Positions 54,059 through 63,484 of a stretch of DNA of 64,000 bases are shown here, in pieces. Under the pieces are notes generated by a model that had not been told where the DNA came from, ran no database searches, and saw only the letters and a list, made by a program, of their open reading frames with translations. Location of the stretch: contig NZ_QGGH01000002.1 of the NCBI RefSeq assembly GCF_003148495.1, forward strand, positions 868,001 to 932,000, written 5' to 3'. The DNA comes from Mesorhizobium loti. Its GTDB lineage: Bacteria > Pseudomonadota > Alphaproteobacteria > Rhizobiales > Rhizobiaceae. Made by a program: the position numbers and the translations under genes. The first letter of the stretch is position 1; every line of letters starts with the position of its first letter.

Positions 54059-54226
54059 ATGGCCATAAAATTCTCCGCCAAGGACCAGCCGGCAGCCCCG
54101 GCTGCCGCCGCAAAACCGACCAAGCCGGTTGCCGCGCCGAAAGGCGACGGGTCGGCCGAGACTGCGACCGATTTGTTCAAGTCGCCGGCCGAAGCGTCGT
54201 CGCGCAAGGCGGGCAAGAAGAAATGA
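54059..54226 (+). CDS. Lys/Ala/Pro-rich 55-residue protein, third of three
   Basis: MAIKFSAKDQPAAPAAAAKP, then a Pro/Lys stretch, SAETATDLFKSPAEASSRKA and a terminal GKKK. Low-complexity composition like histone H1 tails suggests an intrinsically disordered, possibly nucleic-acid-binding peptide. It begins one base after the stop of the preceding gene (TGACATG), which supports co-translation. No family known. Confidence 0.55.
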   Translation: MAIKFSAKDQPAAPAAAAKPTKPVAAPKGDGSAETATDLFKSPAEASSRKAGKKK

Positions 54227-54247
54227 CAGGCAAGAAGAAATAGCGCC

Positions 54248-54628
54248 TTGCCGCAAGACACCGATCGCAATCCTGCCGCGCCGGGGCTGTCTGCCCTGGT
54301 GACCGCTGCAAGCCTTTTGTCGCAACGCAGCACCGCTGCTCTGTTCGACTGCCAGAGCTGCGGCGCCTGCTGCTCTTATTCGGCCGAGTGGCCACGCTTT
54401 TCCACCGAGGATGACGCGCAGCTCGACCGTATCCCGGAGAAATATGTAGCGGCCAATCTGTCCGGCATGCGCTGCGAGGGCGTGCGTTGCTCGGCGTTGT
54501 CCGGCGAAATCGGCAAGTCGACCGCTTGCGGCATCTATGATGTCCGCCCGGATGTCTGCCGCGCCTGCATGCCTGGTGACGACGATTGCCTGATGGCACG
54601 CCGGGCGCACGGATTGCCGACAGCTTAG
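54248..54628 (+). CDS. YkgJ-type cysteine cluster protein
   Basis: A 126-residue protein with Cys35, Cys38, Cys41 and Cys42 (FDCQSCGACCSYS), a middle CEGVRCSAL, and a C-terminal CGIYDVRPDVCRACMPGDDD. This is the YkgJ/UPF0153 pattern, which probably binds zinc or an iron-sulfur cluster. The start is a TTG after AAGAAGAAA; no ATG is available. It follows the three small genes after 21 bases and may belong to the same transcript. Function unknown. Confidence 0.8.
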   Translation: MPQDTDRNPAAPGLSALVTAASLLSQRSTAALFDCQSCGACCSYSAEWPRFSTEDDAQLDRIPEKYVAANLSGMRCEGVRCSALSGEIGKSTACGIYDVRPDVCRACMPGDDDCLMARRAHGLPTA

Positions 54629-54703
54629 CAAGGTTTCCGGCGCTTGTGCGCATCCTCCTTGCTGGCTACGCTGCGACAGGGCAGGGCGTCGGAGGAAACC
54701 ATC

Positions 54704-55315
54704 GTGAGCATCGAATTTCTGTTGACGTCGCTGATCGTCGTGGCTTCGCCCGGCACCGGCGTTCTTTACACGCTAAGCGCCGGCCTCTCGCGCGGCGCGC
54801 GTGCCTCGATCATCGCCGCTTTCGGCTGCACCCTCGGCATCATCCCGCATATGGCCGCCGCCATCACCGGCCTGGCGGCGCTGCTGCACACCAGTGCGGT
54901 CGCCTTCGAGACGCTGAAATATCTCGGCGTCGCCTATCTGCTCTATATGGCCTGGAACACGCTGAAGGAAAAGGGCGGCCTCAGCGTCGAGCAGGATGTG
55001 ACGCCACGCTCGGCCGGCAAGGTGATTGCCACCGGCATCCTCGTCAACGTGCTCAATCCGAAACTGTCGATCTTTTTCTTCGCCTTCCTGCCGCAATTCG
55101 TCAGCACCACCGAGCCCAATGCGCTGTCGAAGATGCTGGAGCTCAGCTCCGTCTTCATGCTTTTGACCTTCGTTGTTTTCGTCGGCTACGGCATCTTCGC
55201 CGCTTCGATCCGCAGCCATGTCGTGTCGCGGCCGATGGTGCTGACCTGGATGCGCCGGACCTTCGCCGGTGCCTTCGTCATGCTCGGTGCAAAACTGGCG
55301 CTGGCGGATCGGTAG
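54704..55315 (+). CDS. LysE/RhtB-family amino-acid exporter
   Basis: A 203-residue membrane protein with about six helices. The family N-terminus SIEFLLTSLIVVASPGTGVL (SPG motif) and the sequence GLSRGARASIIAAFGCTLGI are diagnostic; ILVNVLNPKLSIFFFAFLPQ is the second conserved part. The GTG start has GGAGGA seven bases upstream. It would export an amino acid such as homoserine, threonine or lysine. It starts 75 bases after the YkgJ gene. Confidence 0.9.
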   Translation: MSIEFLLTSLIVVASPGTGVLYTLSAGLSRGARASIIAAFGCTLGIIPHMAAAITGLAALLHTSAVAFETLKYLGVAYLLYMAWNTLKEKGGLSVEQDVTPRSAGKVIATGILVNVLNPKLSIFFFAFLPQFVSTTEPNALSKMLELSSVFMLLTFVVFVGYGIFAASIRSHVVSRPMVLTWMRRTFAGAFVMLGAKLALADR

Positions 55316-55380
55316 AAACCGGTTCGCGGATCCTGTCGTCTCTGCACAAAATCCCTGCCCAGATAGTCAGAAGGCGAGCC

Positions 55381-55486
55381 TAATGCATGTCGCCCAAAAG
55401 TGACCTGGGTTTTGGGAAAACGACATGCATAAAAACAAAGACCTAAAGCGCGTCGCCTGAATCCGTTCAAACGCGACGCGCTTTAG
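55381..55486. repeat. Paired-hairpin intergenic element
   Basis: Two dyads in tandem: GCATGTCGCCCAAAA / TTTTGGGAAAACGACATGC (imperfect) and CTAAAGCGCGTCGC / GCGACGCGCTTTAG (perfect 14-base arms). From general knowledge, elements of this kind with GACATGCATAAAAACAAAG between the hairpins are abundant in Mesorhizobium intergenic regions. Only one copy is in this window. Confidence 0.65.
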
Positions 55487-55526
55487 CGCCCGCCTTCATC
55501 TGCTCTTCAGCTCTGGGCGAGGGCAG

Positions 55527-55805
55527 TCATTTGTTTGCGCCGCCGAGGGCCTTCAATTTTTCGCAGAACGGTGCGTATGGTTTGCTCATCGCAGCGTCTT
55601 GGCATTCCTTCATCATCATGGCCTGATCGTCCTTGGACATCGCTGCCCAGGCCGCCTTCATTTCATCGTCGGATTTCATCGTCTTCATGCCCGAATCGGT
55701 GAAAAACGGTTCCATCATTTTGGGCGAGTCGAGCGCCCCGGCAAACGCCGTGCCGCTGAAGACAGCCAATGCGAGTGCTCCAAAGCAGGTGGTTCTGATG
55801 TTCAT
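55527..55805 (-). CDS. Small exported hypothetical protein
   Basis: A 92-residue protein with signal peptide MNIRTTCFGALALAVFSGTA and cleavage near residue 22. The mature part is rich in Met, Lys and Asp (MKTMKSDDEMKAAWAAMSKD) and has two Cys (ECQDAAM, APFCEKL) that might form a disulfide. AGGGAGGA lies before the ATG; a GTG one codon earlier is possible. Periplasmic location expected. No family recognised; a four-helix metal-binding role is only a guess from composition. Confidence 0.6.
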   Translation of the reverse strand: MNIRTTCFGALALAVFSGTAFAGALDSPKMMEPFFTDSGMKTMKSDDEMKAAWAAMSKDDQAMMMKECQDAAMSKPYAPFCEKLKALGGANK

Positions 55806-56027
55806 CACACGAGTCCTCCCTAATGGTCTTTCTCGATCGTCGAATGGCGGTCGCGCTCGATTTTAGCACAGATTGAGATACCTTTGGAGTAACTCATATG
55901 GCTGCGATCGGGCGTCCTCGTACGTCAATATGGATTAGAGGAAGGCCTGCCGGCTCATCGCGCTGACTTGGTTCGCTGCACCTTCGGCGCCAGGCTGGCA
56001 CCGGCGGATCGGTAGCGCCGGCCGGCG

Positions 56028-56414
56028 CTACCCCTTGACGTAGCCCATTGCTGCGACGATCCGCCCGTGGGCGACACGCATGAGGTTGACGCCGCGCAGC
56101 GAATTGCCGTCGGCCATGAAATAGCGCCAGCGGATCGTCGCCCGCTCGCCGGCGATGAAGGTTTCCTCGATATCGAAGCGCGTGCCGGCCTGGGTTGCGA
56201 TTGCCGTCCAAAGCCCGACGCACGCCGCCTTGCCGGCATGACGGGCGCCGTCCGGCGCTGGCACGGTGTTTTCGATCACGCAGTCCTCAGCCACCAGCTC
56301 GGCGAGTGCCGAGGGATCATGGCGTTGGAATACGTCGTTGTAGCGCCGCATGATCTCGGCCGTTTGCTGTGAGAGATCGTACGCGGTTGCATCCATGACA
56401 AGCTCCTGTGTCAT
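56028..56414 (-). CDS. SnoaL/NTF2-like domain protein
   Basis: A 128-residue protein with the NTF2-like cone fold: EIMRRYNDVFQRHDPSALAE, VAEDCVIENTVPAPDG, and a beta-rich C-terminal half (GERATIRWRYFMADGNSLRG). Members are isomerases, dehydratases or binding proteins; the activity here is unknown. CAGGAGAAAG precedes the ATG. It follows the OsmC-like gene after 16 bases on the same strand and, with the MDR dehydrogenase, forms a three-gene set opposite a TetR gene. Confidence 0.82.
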   Translation of the reverse strand: MTQELVMDATAYDLSQQTAEIMRRYNDVFQRHDPSALAELVAEDCVIENTVPAPDGARHAGKAACVGLWTAIATQAGTRFDIEETFIAGERATIRWRYFMADGNSLRGVNLMRVAHGRIVAAMGYVKG

Positions 56415-56430
56415 CTTCTTTCTCCTGGCT

Positions 56431-56876
56431 TCATTGGCCTTTGATGGCTTCGACGAGCGTCGCCTTGAGGGTGATCTGAGACACGCCGGCAAGGGCCCGC
56501 GAGACGAGGCAGCCTGCCTTGGCGGACTGTGCAAGGCGCTCGAATTCATCTTCGGCGAGTCCCGCGACCTCTGCCTCGGTTTCGAGCTCGATACGGGTGA
56601 TCGTCGGTCCCGCCGCGGTGGCGCCGAGGTGCACCTTCGCCACGGTGCGAATGCTGTCGGGGATATGGCCTTCCCGACCGAGGATGGCGGTCAGCGCCAT
56701 CGAGAAGCAGCCGGCGTGCGCTGCGGCGATCAGTTCCTCCGGATTGGTGCCAGGACCGTTCTCGAAACGCGATGGGAAGGAATAGGCGCCTTCGAAGGCG
56801 CCGCTGCCGAGCCGCAATCGGCCCGAACCTTCCTTCAGCGTTCCTTGCCACTCGGCTGAGGCTTCACGAATGTCAT
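56431..56876 (-). pseudogene. OsmC-family peroxiredoxin gene with apparent frameshift at its start
   Basis: About 146 codons encode an OsmC/Ohr-type protein: [40 protein letters not shown] with the first redox Cys, and a second Cys in [14 protein letters not shown]. The only ATG with a ribosome binding site (AGGGAG, seven bases before) is out of frame by one base. Adding one A (ATGACAATTCG instead of ATGACATTCG) would restore MTIREASAEW, the normal OsmC N-terminus. Either a one-base deletion, a sequence error, or a rare ATT start is involved. Confidence 0.75.
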
Positions 56877-56909
56877 TGTCGTTCTCCCTTGGTTTGAGGA
56901 CTTGATGGG

Positions 56910-57920
56910 TCAGGCGCCGTCGATGATCACTTTCCCGAAGACGTCGCCCTGCTGGAAATAGCGGTAGGCATCGCCGGCCTCGGTGAAGGCGAAGACCCTG
57001 TCGATGACGGGCCGCAGGCGGTGCTGCGAGACGCCGCGCAGCATGGCTTCGAGATTGGTCCGGTTGCCGACGAAGAGGCGGCTGATGGTGGCGAGGCTGC
57101 GCTGGTAGAGTGCCGCCGGCAGCTGGATCGATCCGCCTTTCGCATCCTGCAGGGTCAGCAGCACGATGTGCCCGTAAAGCGTGCTGGCAATCAGCGACTG
57201 TGCGAAGGTCGCCGGGCCGCCGGTCTCGACGACGAGATTGATGCCGCCGGTCTGATCGCGGACGGTCGCACCCCATTGCGGCATATCCGATGTCGAGATC
57301 ACCAGATCGGCGCCCAGCGCCCGCAACCTGTCGGCTTTCTCGCCGCGCGAGGTGACGGCGACGACACGGCAGCCGAGCAGCTTGGCGAACTGCAGTGCAA
57401 AGAGCGAGACACCGCCCGAGCCGATGACCAGAACCCATTGCCCAGGCTTCGGAATTCCGGCGCCCGTCACCGCATTCCAGGCAGTCAAGCCAGCGCAGGT
57501 CAGCGTTGCCGCCTCATGCCAGTCGAGATGATCGGGCAGCCGCACCGCCCATTGTTCGTCGAGGATCGCGTATTCGGCCAGCATGCCGTCCAGCGTGCAG
57601 CCGAGCTGGTCGATGAGCCCGGCATGGATGCCGCCGTCGATCCAGCGGGCAAAATAGCTGCCGGTGACACGGTTGCCGACGGCAAAGCGAGTGACGGCAT
57701 CGCCGATGGCGACAATGTCACCGGCCCCATCGCTCAGCGGAACGACGCCTTGGCGCGGCGGCAGCGGATAGGTGCCGTTGAGGATCATCGTGTCGCGCCG
57801 GTTGAGCGAGGTGGCGCGAACGCGCACCACGATCTCATGCGGTTTCGGCTCCGGCTGCCCCTCGTCGCGCATCACCAGGCATTCGGTCCCGCCGGGCCCT
57901 TCGAGACGGTAGCTGCGCAT
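56910..57920 (-). CDS. Medium-chain (zinc-type) alcohol dehydrogenase-like oxidoreductase
   Basis: A 336-residue MDR protein. The N-terminal catalytic domain has VRVRATSLNRRDTMILNGTY and PLSDGAGDIVAIGDAVTRFAVG; the Rossmann motif is VLVIGSGGVSLFALQFAKLL. Structural zinc cysteines are missing, as in quinone-reductase-like MDRs. It is the first gene of a set with the OsmC- and NTF2-like genes and is divergent from a TetR gene 102 bases away that probably represses it. Confidence 0.88.
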   Translation of the reverse strand: MRSYRLEGPGGTECLVMRDEGQPEPKPHEIVVRVRATSLNRRDTMILNGTYPLPPRQGVVPLSDGAGDIVAIGDAVTRFAVGNRVTGSYFARWIDGGIHAGLIDQLGCTLDGMLAEYAILDEQWAVRLPDHLDWHEAATLTCAGLTAWNAVTGAGIPKPGQWVLVIGSGGVSLFALQFAKLLGCRVVAVTSRGEKADRLRALGADLVISTSDMPQWGATVRDQTGGINLVVETGGPATFAQSLIASTLYGHIVLLTLQDAKGGSIQLPAALYQRSLATISRLFVGNRTNLEAMLRGVSQHRLRPVIDRVFAFTEAGDAYRYFQQGDVFGKVIIDGA

Positions 57921-57937
57921 GTCGATTCTCCTCAGAA

Positions 57938-57980
57938 ATATGTAGACTGATCTATATATTATGTAGACCGATTGTCATAT
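57938..57980. promoter_or_regulatory. TetR operator region between the MDR and TetR genes
   Basis: ATGTAGACTGATCTA and ATGTAGACCGATTGT are direct repeats about 20 bases apart; the first contains the dyad TAGA-N4-TCTA. The AT-rich stretch around them (TATATATTATG) may include the promoter for one or both genes. Confidence 0.55.
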
Positions 57981-58022
57981 TCGAGGCAAGGCCTATAATG
58001 ATTCCTCCTGACAGAGGTTGAC

Positions 58023-58631
58023 ATGGCCAACGACACCCGCACCCGCATTCTCGAGACGACGGCGCTGCTGCTCAGGCAGCGCGGCTATCACGGCACTTCG
58101 CTCAACGACATATTGAGCGCCAGCGGCGCGCCGCGCGGCTCGCTCTATTTCCATTTCCCCGGCGGCAAGGACCAGCTGGTTATCGAGGTGACGCGCGGCA
58201 GCGTTGCCGACGTAACGGAGAGGTTGGGCGAAGCGCTGGCCGCCGAAAAGGATCCGGCGGTCGCTGTCCATCATATCTACCAGTCGGTCGGGCGCATGCT
58301 GGAGGACAACCAGTTTTCGCTCGGCTGTCCGATCGCGCCTGTCGTGTTGGACTCGCCGACCGACGTGCCGGAACTGGCGGAGTTGTGCCGCTCGGCCTTC
58401 GAACAGTGGATAGGCCTGCTGCGGGACGCCTTCGTCAGGGCAGGGGTGCCCGAGCGCCGCGCGCATGCATTGGCGCTGCTGGTCGAATCGTCGCTGGAAG
58501 GGCTGATGGTGATCGCCCGCGCCACCCGCGACCGCGCCCCGGTACAAGCCGTGGCCGACGAGGTGGCGGCACTGATCGAAGCGGCCGTGCTTGCCGGCGA
58601 GGTAAAGCAACGCGCGGATGCCGCCGTCTGA
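58023..58631 (+). CDS. TetR-family regulator (LmrA/YxaF-like)
   Basis: A 202-residue repressor. The helix-turn-helix region is TRILETTALLLRQRGYHGTS, then ILSASGAPRGSLYFHFPGGK. The C-terminal half has FSLGCPIAPVVLDSPTDVPE, typical of the YxaF/LmrA group that controls multidrug or flavonoid-response genes. Its likely target is the divergent MDR-OsmC-NTF2 gene set. The gene ends close to the groEL terminator. Confidence 0.9.
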   Translation: MANDTRTRILETTALLLRQRGYHGTSLNDILSASGAPRGSLYFHFPGGKDQLVIEVTRGSVADVTERLGEALAAEKDPAVAVHHIYQSVGRMLEDNQFSLGCPIAPVVLDSPTDVPELAELCRSAFEQWIGLLRDAFVRAGVPERRAHALALLVESSLEGLMVIARATRDRAPVQAVADEVAALIEAAVLAGEVKQRADAAV

Positions 58632-58663
58632 GAGACGTCCACAACGACCGCTGCGCAAAACAA

Positions 58664-58689
58664 AAAGGGCGGCATCGCTGCCGCCCTTT
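58664..58689 (-). terminator. Intrinsic terminator of groESL
   Basis: AAAGGGCGGCA / TGCCGCCCTTT stem with a four-base loop. On the minus strand it is followed by TTGTTTTG, so it ends the groEL transcript; it could also serve the TetR gene on the plus strand. Confidence 0.85.
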
Positions 58690-58715
58690 CAGTAAGCTTA
58701 GCCAGATTGGCTGGA

Positions 58716-60410
<1,695 letters not shown>

Positions 60411-60433
60411 TCAGTTGACGGTGAGGCCGATAA

Positions 60434-60730
60434 TCAGCCGATGATGCCCATGATGTCGGATTCCTTCATGATCAGAAGGTCTTCGCCATTGAGCTTGACT
60501 TCGGTGCCCGACCACTTGCCGAACAGGATGCGGTCGCCAGCCTTGACGTCCAGCGGGACCAGCTTGCCAGCTTCGTCACGAGCGCCGGAGCCGACAGCGA
60601 TGATCTCGCCTTCCTGCGGCTTTTCCTTTGCCGTATCCGGGATGATGATCCCGCCGGCGGTCTTGGATTCGGATTCGACCCGGCGAACGACCACGCGGTC
60701 ATGAAGCGGGCGGAACTTCGACTTTGCCAT
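60434..60730 (-). CDS. groES: Co-chaperonin GroES (Hsp10)
   Basis: A 98-residue lid subunit for Gro[22 protein letters not shown], the mobile loop [16 protein letters not shown], and [20 protein letters not shown] at the C-terminus are typical. The ATG giving [11 protein letters not shown] has GAAGAAAAA upstream; a longer in-frame start exists but the family begins here. First gene of the groESL operon. Confidence 0.97.
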   Translation of the reverse strand: MAKSKFRPLHDRVVVRRVESESKTAGGIIIPDTAKEKPQEGEIIAVGSGARDEAGKLVPLDVKAGDRILFGKWSGTEVKLNGEDLLIMKESDIMGIIG

Positions 60731-60793
60731 TTTTTCTTCCTCGATGAGAACGGTGAGAAACAGTTCCTCCATCCGGCGGCGCCGGACCTATGG

Positions 60794-60820
60794 TTAGCAC
60801 TCACCAATGGAGAGTGCTAA
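60794..60820. promoter_or_regulatory. CIRCE element (HrcA operator)
   Basis: TTAGCACTC, nine bases, GAGTGCTAA: a perfect match to the CIRCE consensus. It lies 64 bases upstream of the groES start and just downstream of the promoter. Confidence 0.97.
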
Positions 60821-60829
60821 CGTGGCGCT

Positions 60830-60858
60830 GAAATAGGCCGCCGACCTTTGAGAGTCAA
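60830..60858 (-). promoter_or_regulatory. groESL promoter candidate
   Basis: On the minus strand TTGACT (60858-60853), 17 bases, TATTTC (60835-60830). The CIRCE lies about 10 bases beyond the -10 box, so HrcA would block this promoter. Confidence 0.6.
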
Positions 60859-60963
60859 GGTGCGCGAAGACTGCGATGCGCGCGAAATTTTTCTCATGCT
60901 GCCGCACGATTTCAGAAAGCCTGGGTTGCGCGCGCCCCGGCTTGAAACGCCGTCCTGCTGTCT

Positions 60964-61758
60964 TCAGTGTCTTGGCGCTCGCAGCACCAACAGCGGGCAT
61001 CGCTCGGCAAGCCCATAGCTCCCGGTTAAAGCGATGCGGACATCGCCAAAGAACGCTTTCGCCTCGCTCACCAGTGTCGTCGCCGGCGCGAAGCTGTAGA
61101 TGGCCGGCGAGTTCCGATAGACATCGATGGTGCCGATGGTGGGCAGGTCCCAGCCCGTGCGAGCCGAAAGCTCTTCGCGGTCAGGAAACAACGCATCGAA
61201 ACTTTCCGCGATCGTCCTGACCGGAATGGCATGGTCGGGCGCATCGCCCGTCGCGGTCATGGCGACGCGCCATTTGAGTTCATGGAAGGTCGAGACACCG
61301 CCCGACAGTGCAAACGCCGGCAGCGCCGCCGGGTCTTCCGGTGTTTCCGGACCGGCAAAGAGACGCAGTCCCGCGCGGCCGTCGGTGCGCAGTACGCCAG
61401 CGATTGCCGCAAACAGCGCCCGGCGCCCGGTTGAAAGGCCGAGCGCCGACAGGCAGCCGTCGCCGATCACCGCATCGACGCTTGCGTTCGACACCGGCAA
61501 GTCGAGCCAGTCGCCGTTGATTGCCTTTCGCAACGCGGTGTCGCCTGGCCAGATACCGGCGATCATGTCGGAAGATTCGTCAACGGCCGTCATCGTCGTC
61601 CCGAGCCCGGCGAGTTCCGGCGTCACGCCAAGCAGAACGACGTGCGCCTTCGAAAGGTTGAGCTCGCGCTCATAGGCCTCAACCGCTTCAGCCGGCGGCC
61701 GCAACGGTGGTCCGAGCAACTGCCAGTGCCCTCGAATGGCATTCCAATGGTCGGTCAT
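60964..61758 (-). CDS. Class I SAM-dependent methyltransferase-like protein
   Basis: A 264-residue protein. VVLLGVTPELAGL and TTMTAVDESSDMIAGIWPGD resemble motif I and II of class I methyltransferases; INGDWLDLPVSNASVDAVIG fits motif III and the acidic post II region, and GVLRTDGRAGLRLF the post III strand. Substrate unknown. The ATG giving MTDHWNAIRGHWQ is chosen; longer starts would overlap the divergent ATP-grasp gene. Only 70 bases separate the two start codons, so both may be controlled from one region. Confidence 0.7.
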   Translation of the reverse strand: MTDHWNAIRGHWQLLGPPLRPPAEAVEAYERELNLSKAHVVLLGVTPELAGLGTTMTAVDESSDMIAGIWPGDTALRKAINGDWLDLPVSNASVDAVIGDGCLSALGLSTGRRALFAAIAGVLRTDGRAGLRLFAGPETPEDPAALPAFALSGGVSTFHELKWRVAMTATGDAPDHAIPVRTIAESFDALFPDREELSARTGWDLPTIGTIDVYRNSPAIYSFAPATTLVSEAKAFFGDVRIALTGSYGLAERCPLLVLRAPRH

Positions 61759-61828
61759 CCACAGCCCCAAGCCGGCATTGTATTTGCAGCTATAATCGAG
61801 GACGCTAATGAGACCAAGCGGGGGACGC

Positions 61829-62680
61829 ATGACACGCATCGCGGTTATTACGCATGAGTTCGACAGGTTCGAACGCTGGCGCGGCCCGCTGTTTCGCCGC
61901 GGCAGTTCCTATATGCTTTTCGATCTGCTGAAGGAACTGAAGCGACGCGGTCATTCCGTCCGCATAATCGCCGGAACGTCGGCAAAGCCGGAGGCCGACA
62001 TCGCGGTGCTGCACGTCGATGCGACCGTGACGCCACCCGAATATGTCGAATACGCACGCGCTTTTCCCTTCTGCCTGAACATCGGGGCTGCCGACATCTC
62101 CAAACGACGCGTCAGTGGCGCCTTGATCGGCAAGGATGACGACTGGCAAGGGCCAGTCATCGTCAAGAGTAATCTCAACAATCTCGGGGTGCGGGAGCAG
62201 GCGCTCAACCGGCGATCGCTGCGTGCCGGAAAGCCGAGGCCGTTTCCCGGCGTCAAGCTTATCGAGGGTTATCGCGTCTATGCATCCCTTTCGGATGTTG
62301 CGCCGGCGGTCTTCGACCGCAGCGATCTCGTCGTCGAAAAATTCATTCCTGAGCCGGAGTCGGACGGCTTTGGAGCCCGCTTCTGGATATTCTGCGGCGA
62401 GCGCGAGCGCTGCACCCGCCATGTCTCGCCGCAGAGCCTCGTCAAGGGCGACGATACGATCCGTCATGAGCCGGTTCCGGTTCCCGAGGAGCTTCGCGCG
62501 CTGAGGCGCCAGCTTGGCTTTGACTACGGAAAGTTCGATTTCGTCATGCATGAGGGCAGGGCGGTGCTGCTTGATGCCAACAAGACACCCGGTGGCGCCC
62601 GCAATCTTTCTGCGTTTCTCGCTGCCGGCAATGCCAATCTCGCCGACGGCTTCGAAAGCCTTATCCGCCAGGTTGCATAG
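61829..62680 (+). CDS. ATP-grasp-like ligase
   Basis: A 283-residue protein with an ATP-grasp-like layout: VIVKSNLNNLGV (lysine of the ATP site), LVVEKFIPEPESDGF, ARFWIFCGERERCTRH, and a C-terminal FDFVMHEGRAVLLDANKTPG with the metal-binding Asp/Asn. An N-terminal dinucleotide-like domain begins MTRIAVITHEFDRFERW. It probably forms a carboxylate-amine or -thiol bond; the substrate is unknown. GCGGGGGAC lies just before the ATG. It is divergent from the methyltransferase-like gene. Confidence 0.7.
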   Translation: MTRIAVITHEFDRFERWRGPLFRRGSSYMLFDLLKELKRRGHSVRIIAGTSAKPEADIAVLHVDATVTPPEYVEYARAFPFCLNIGAADISKRRVSGALIGKDDDWQGPVIVKSNLNNLGVREQALNRRSLRAGKPRPFPGVKLIEGYRVYASLSDVAPAVFDRSDLVVEKFIPEPESDGFGARFWIFCGERERCTRHVSPQSLVKGDDTIRHEPVPVPEELRALRRQLGFDYGKFDFVMHEGRAVLLDANKTPGGARNLSAFLAAGNANLADGFESLIRQVA

Positions 62681-62732
62681 CGGGCGTTCTGGTGCTCACG
62701 CCGCCCGGGCAGCTTGACGATGATCACCAAGG

Positions 62733-63359
62733 CTACAAAAACAGCCGCAGCTGCGTGTGGATGATCGAACGGTAATCTTCGATCGTGCGGCGGCTTTCTG
62801 CTTCGCCCTCGGCAAGCGCCAGGCGCACCACGCCGCCGGCGAGCTGGAAGATCAGAAGGACAATGCGTTCGAACTGCTCGCGCTTCTCGGGCTCCAGCAG
62901 GGCGATGACATGGTCGCAGAACATCTTGGCCTGATGTCGGGTTTCGGCGATGTCGAGGTTCTTGAGCGCCTTGTCGGCCTGGATGGCGTTCTGCAGATCC
63001 TGGATGGCCGGATCGCCGGCGACGCGGCTGAGATAGTCGTCAAGCAGCCGGTCTGCTGCCGCGATCACGTCCTTCGCTTCGTGGACATCGGCGATGATCG
63101 TCGTCAGCCGTGCGCGGCTGACCTCGGAGAACCGCTCATAGAGCATTGCCAGGATGGCCGATTTGTTGGGAAAATAGTGATAGACGGTGGCGATCGGCCC
63201 ACCCGCCAGCATGCCGACCTCCTTCATGGTAACGGCGTCGATGCCCTTCTCGCCGATCAGCCGCATGGTCGTCGACAGGATCGCGTCGATGCGCTCGCGG
63301 CTGCGTTCCTGCTTGGGCCTGCGCCTGGGCTCGGTCGCCATTCTCTTCACTTCGGTCAT
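62733..63359 (-). CDS. TetR-family transcriptional regulator
   Basis: A 208-residue repressor with helix-turn-helix ERIDAILSTTMRLIGEKGID and MKEVGMLAGGPIATVYHYFP, about residues 22-65. A second ATG six codons on (MATEPRRRPKQ) is possible. It is divergent from an MFS-like gene, with two dyads in the 125-base spacer, so it likely represses that transporter. Confidence 0.88.
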   Translation of the reverse strand: MTEVKRMATEPRRRPKQERSRERIDAILSTTMRLIGEKGIDAVTMKEVGMLAGGPIATVYHYFPNKSAILAMLYERFSEVSRARLTTIIADVHEAKDVIAAADRLLDDYLSRVAGDPAIQDLQNAIQADKALKNLDIAETRHQAKMFCDHVIALLEPEKREQFERIVLLIFQLAGGVVRLALAEGEAESRRTIEDYRSIIHTQLRLFL

Positions 63360-63394
63360 GCACCGATCTTTCGCACGGGTTTTTCAAATTCCGG

Positions 63395-63447
63395 TTGACA
63401 AGAAATATGATCAAGTATCAGTTTCTGGAATACTGACAGGTTGTCAG
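63395..63447. promoter_or_regulatory. Promoter and operator candidate for the MFS-like gene
   Basis: TTGACA at 63395-63400 and, downstream, the dyad CTGACAGGTTGTCAG (63433-63447), symmetric except at its centre. The AT-rich AGAAATATGATCAAGTATCAG between them could hold the -10 box. The dyad is a good TetR site candidate. Confidence 0.5.
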
Positions 63448-63484
63448 CTTTTTTGCCGCACGGCAAGGACGTTGGGAGGCGCCT

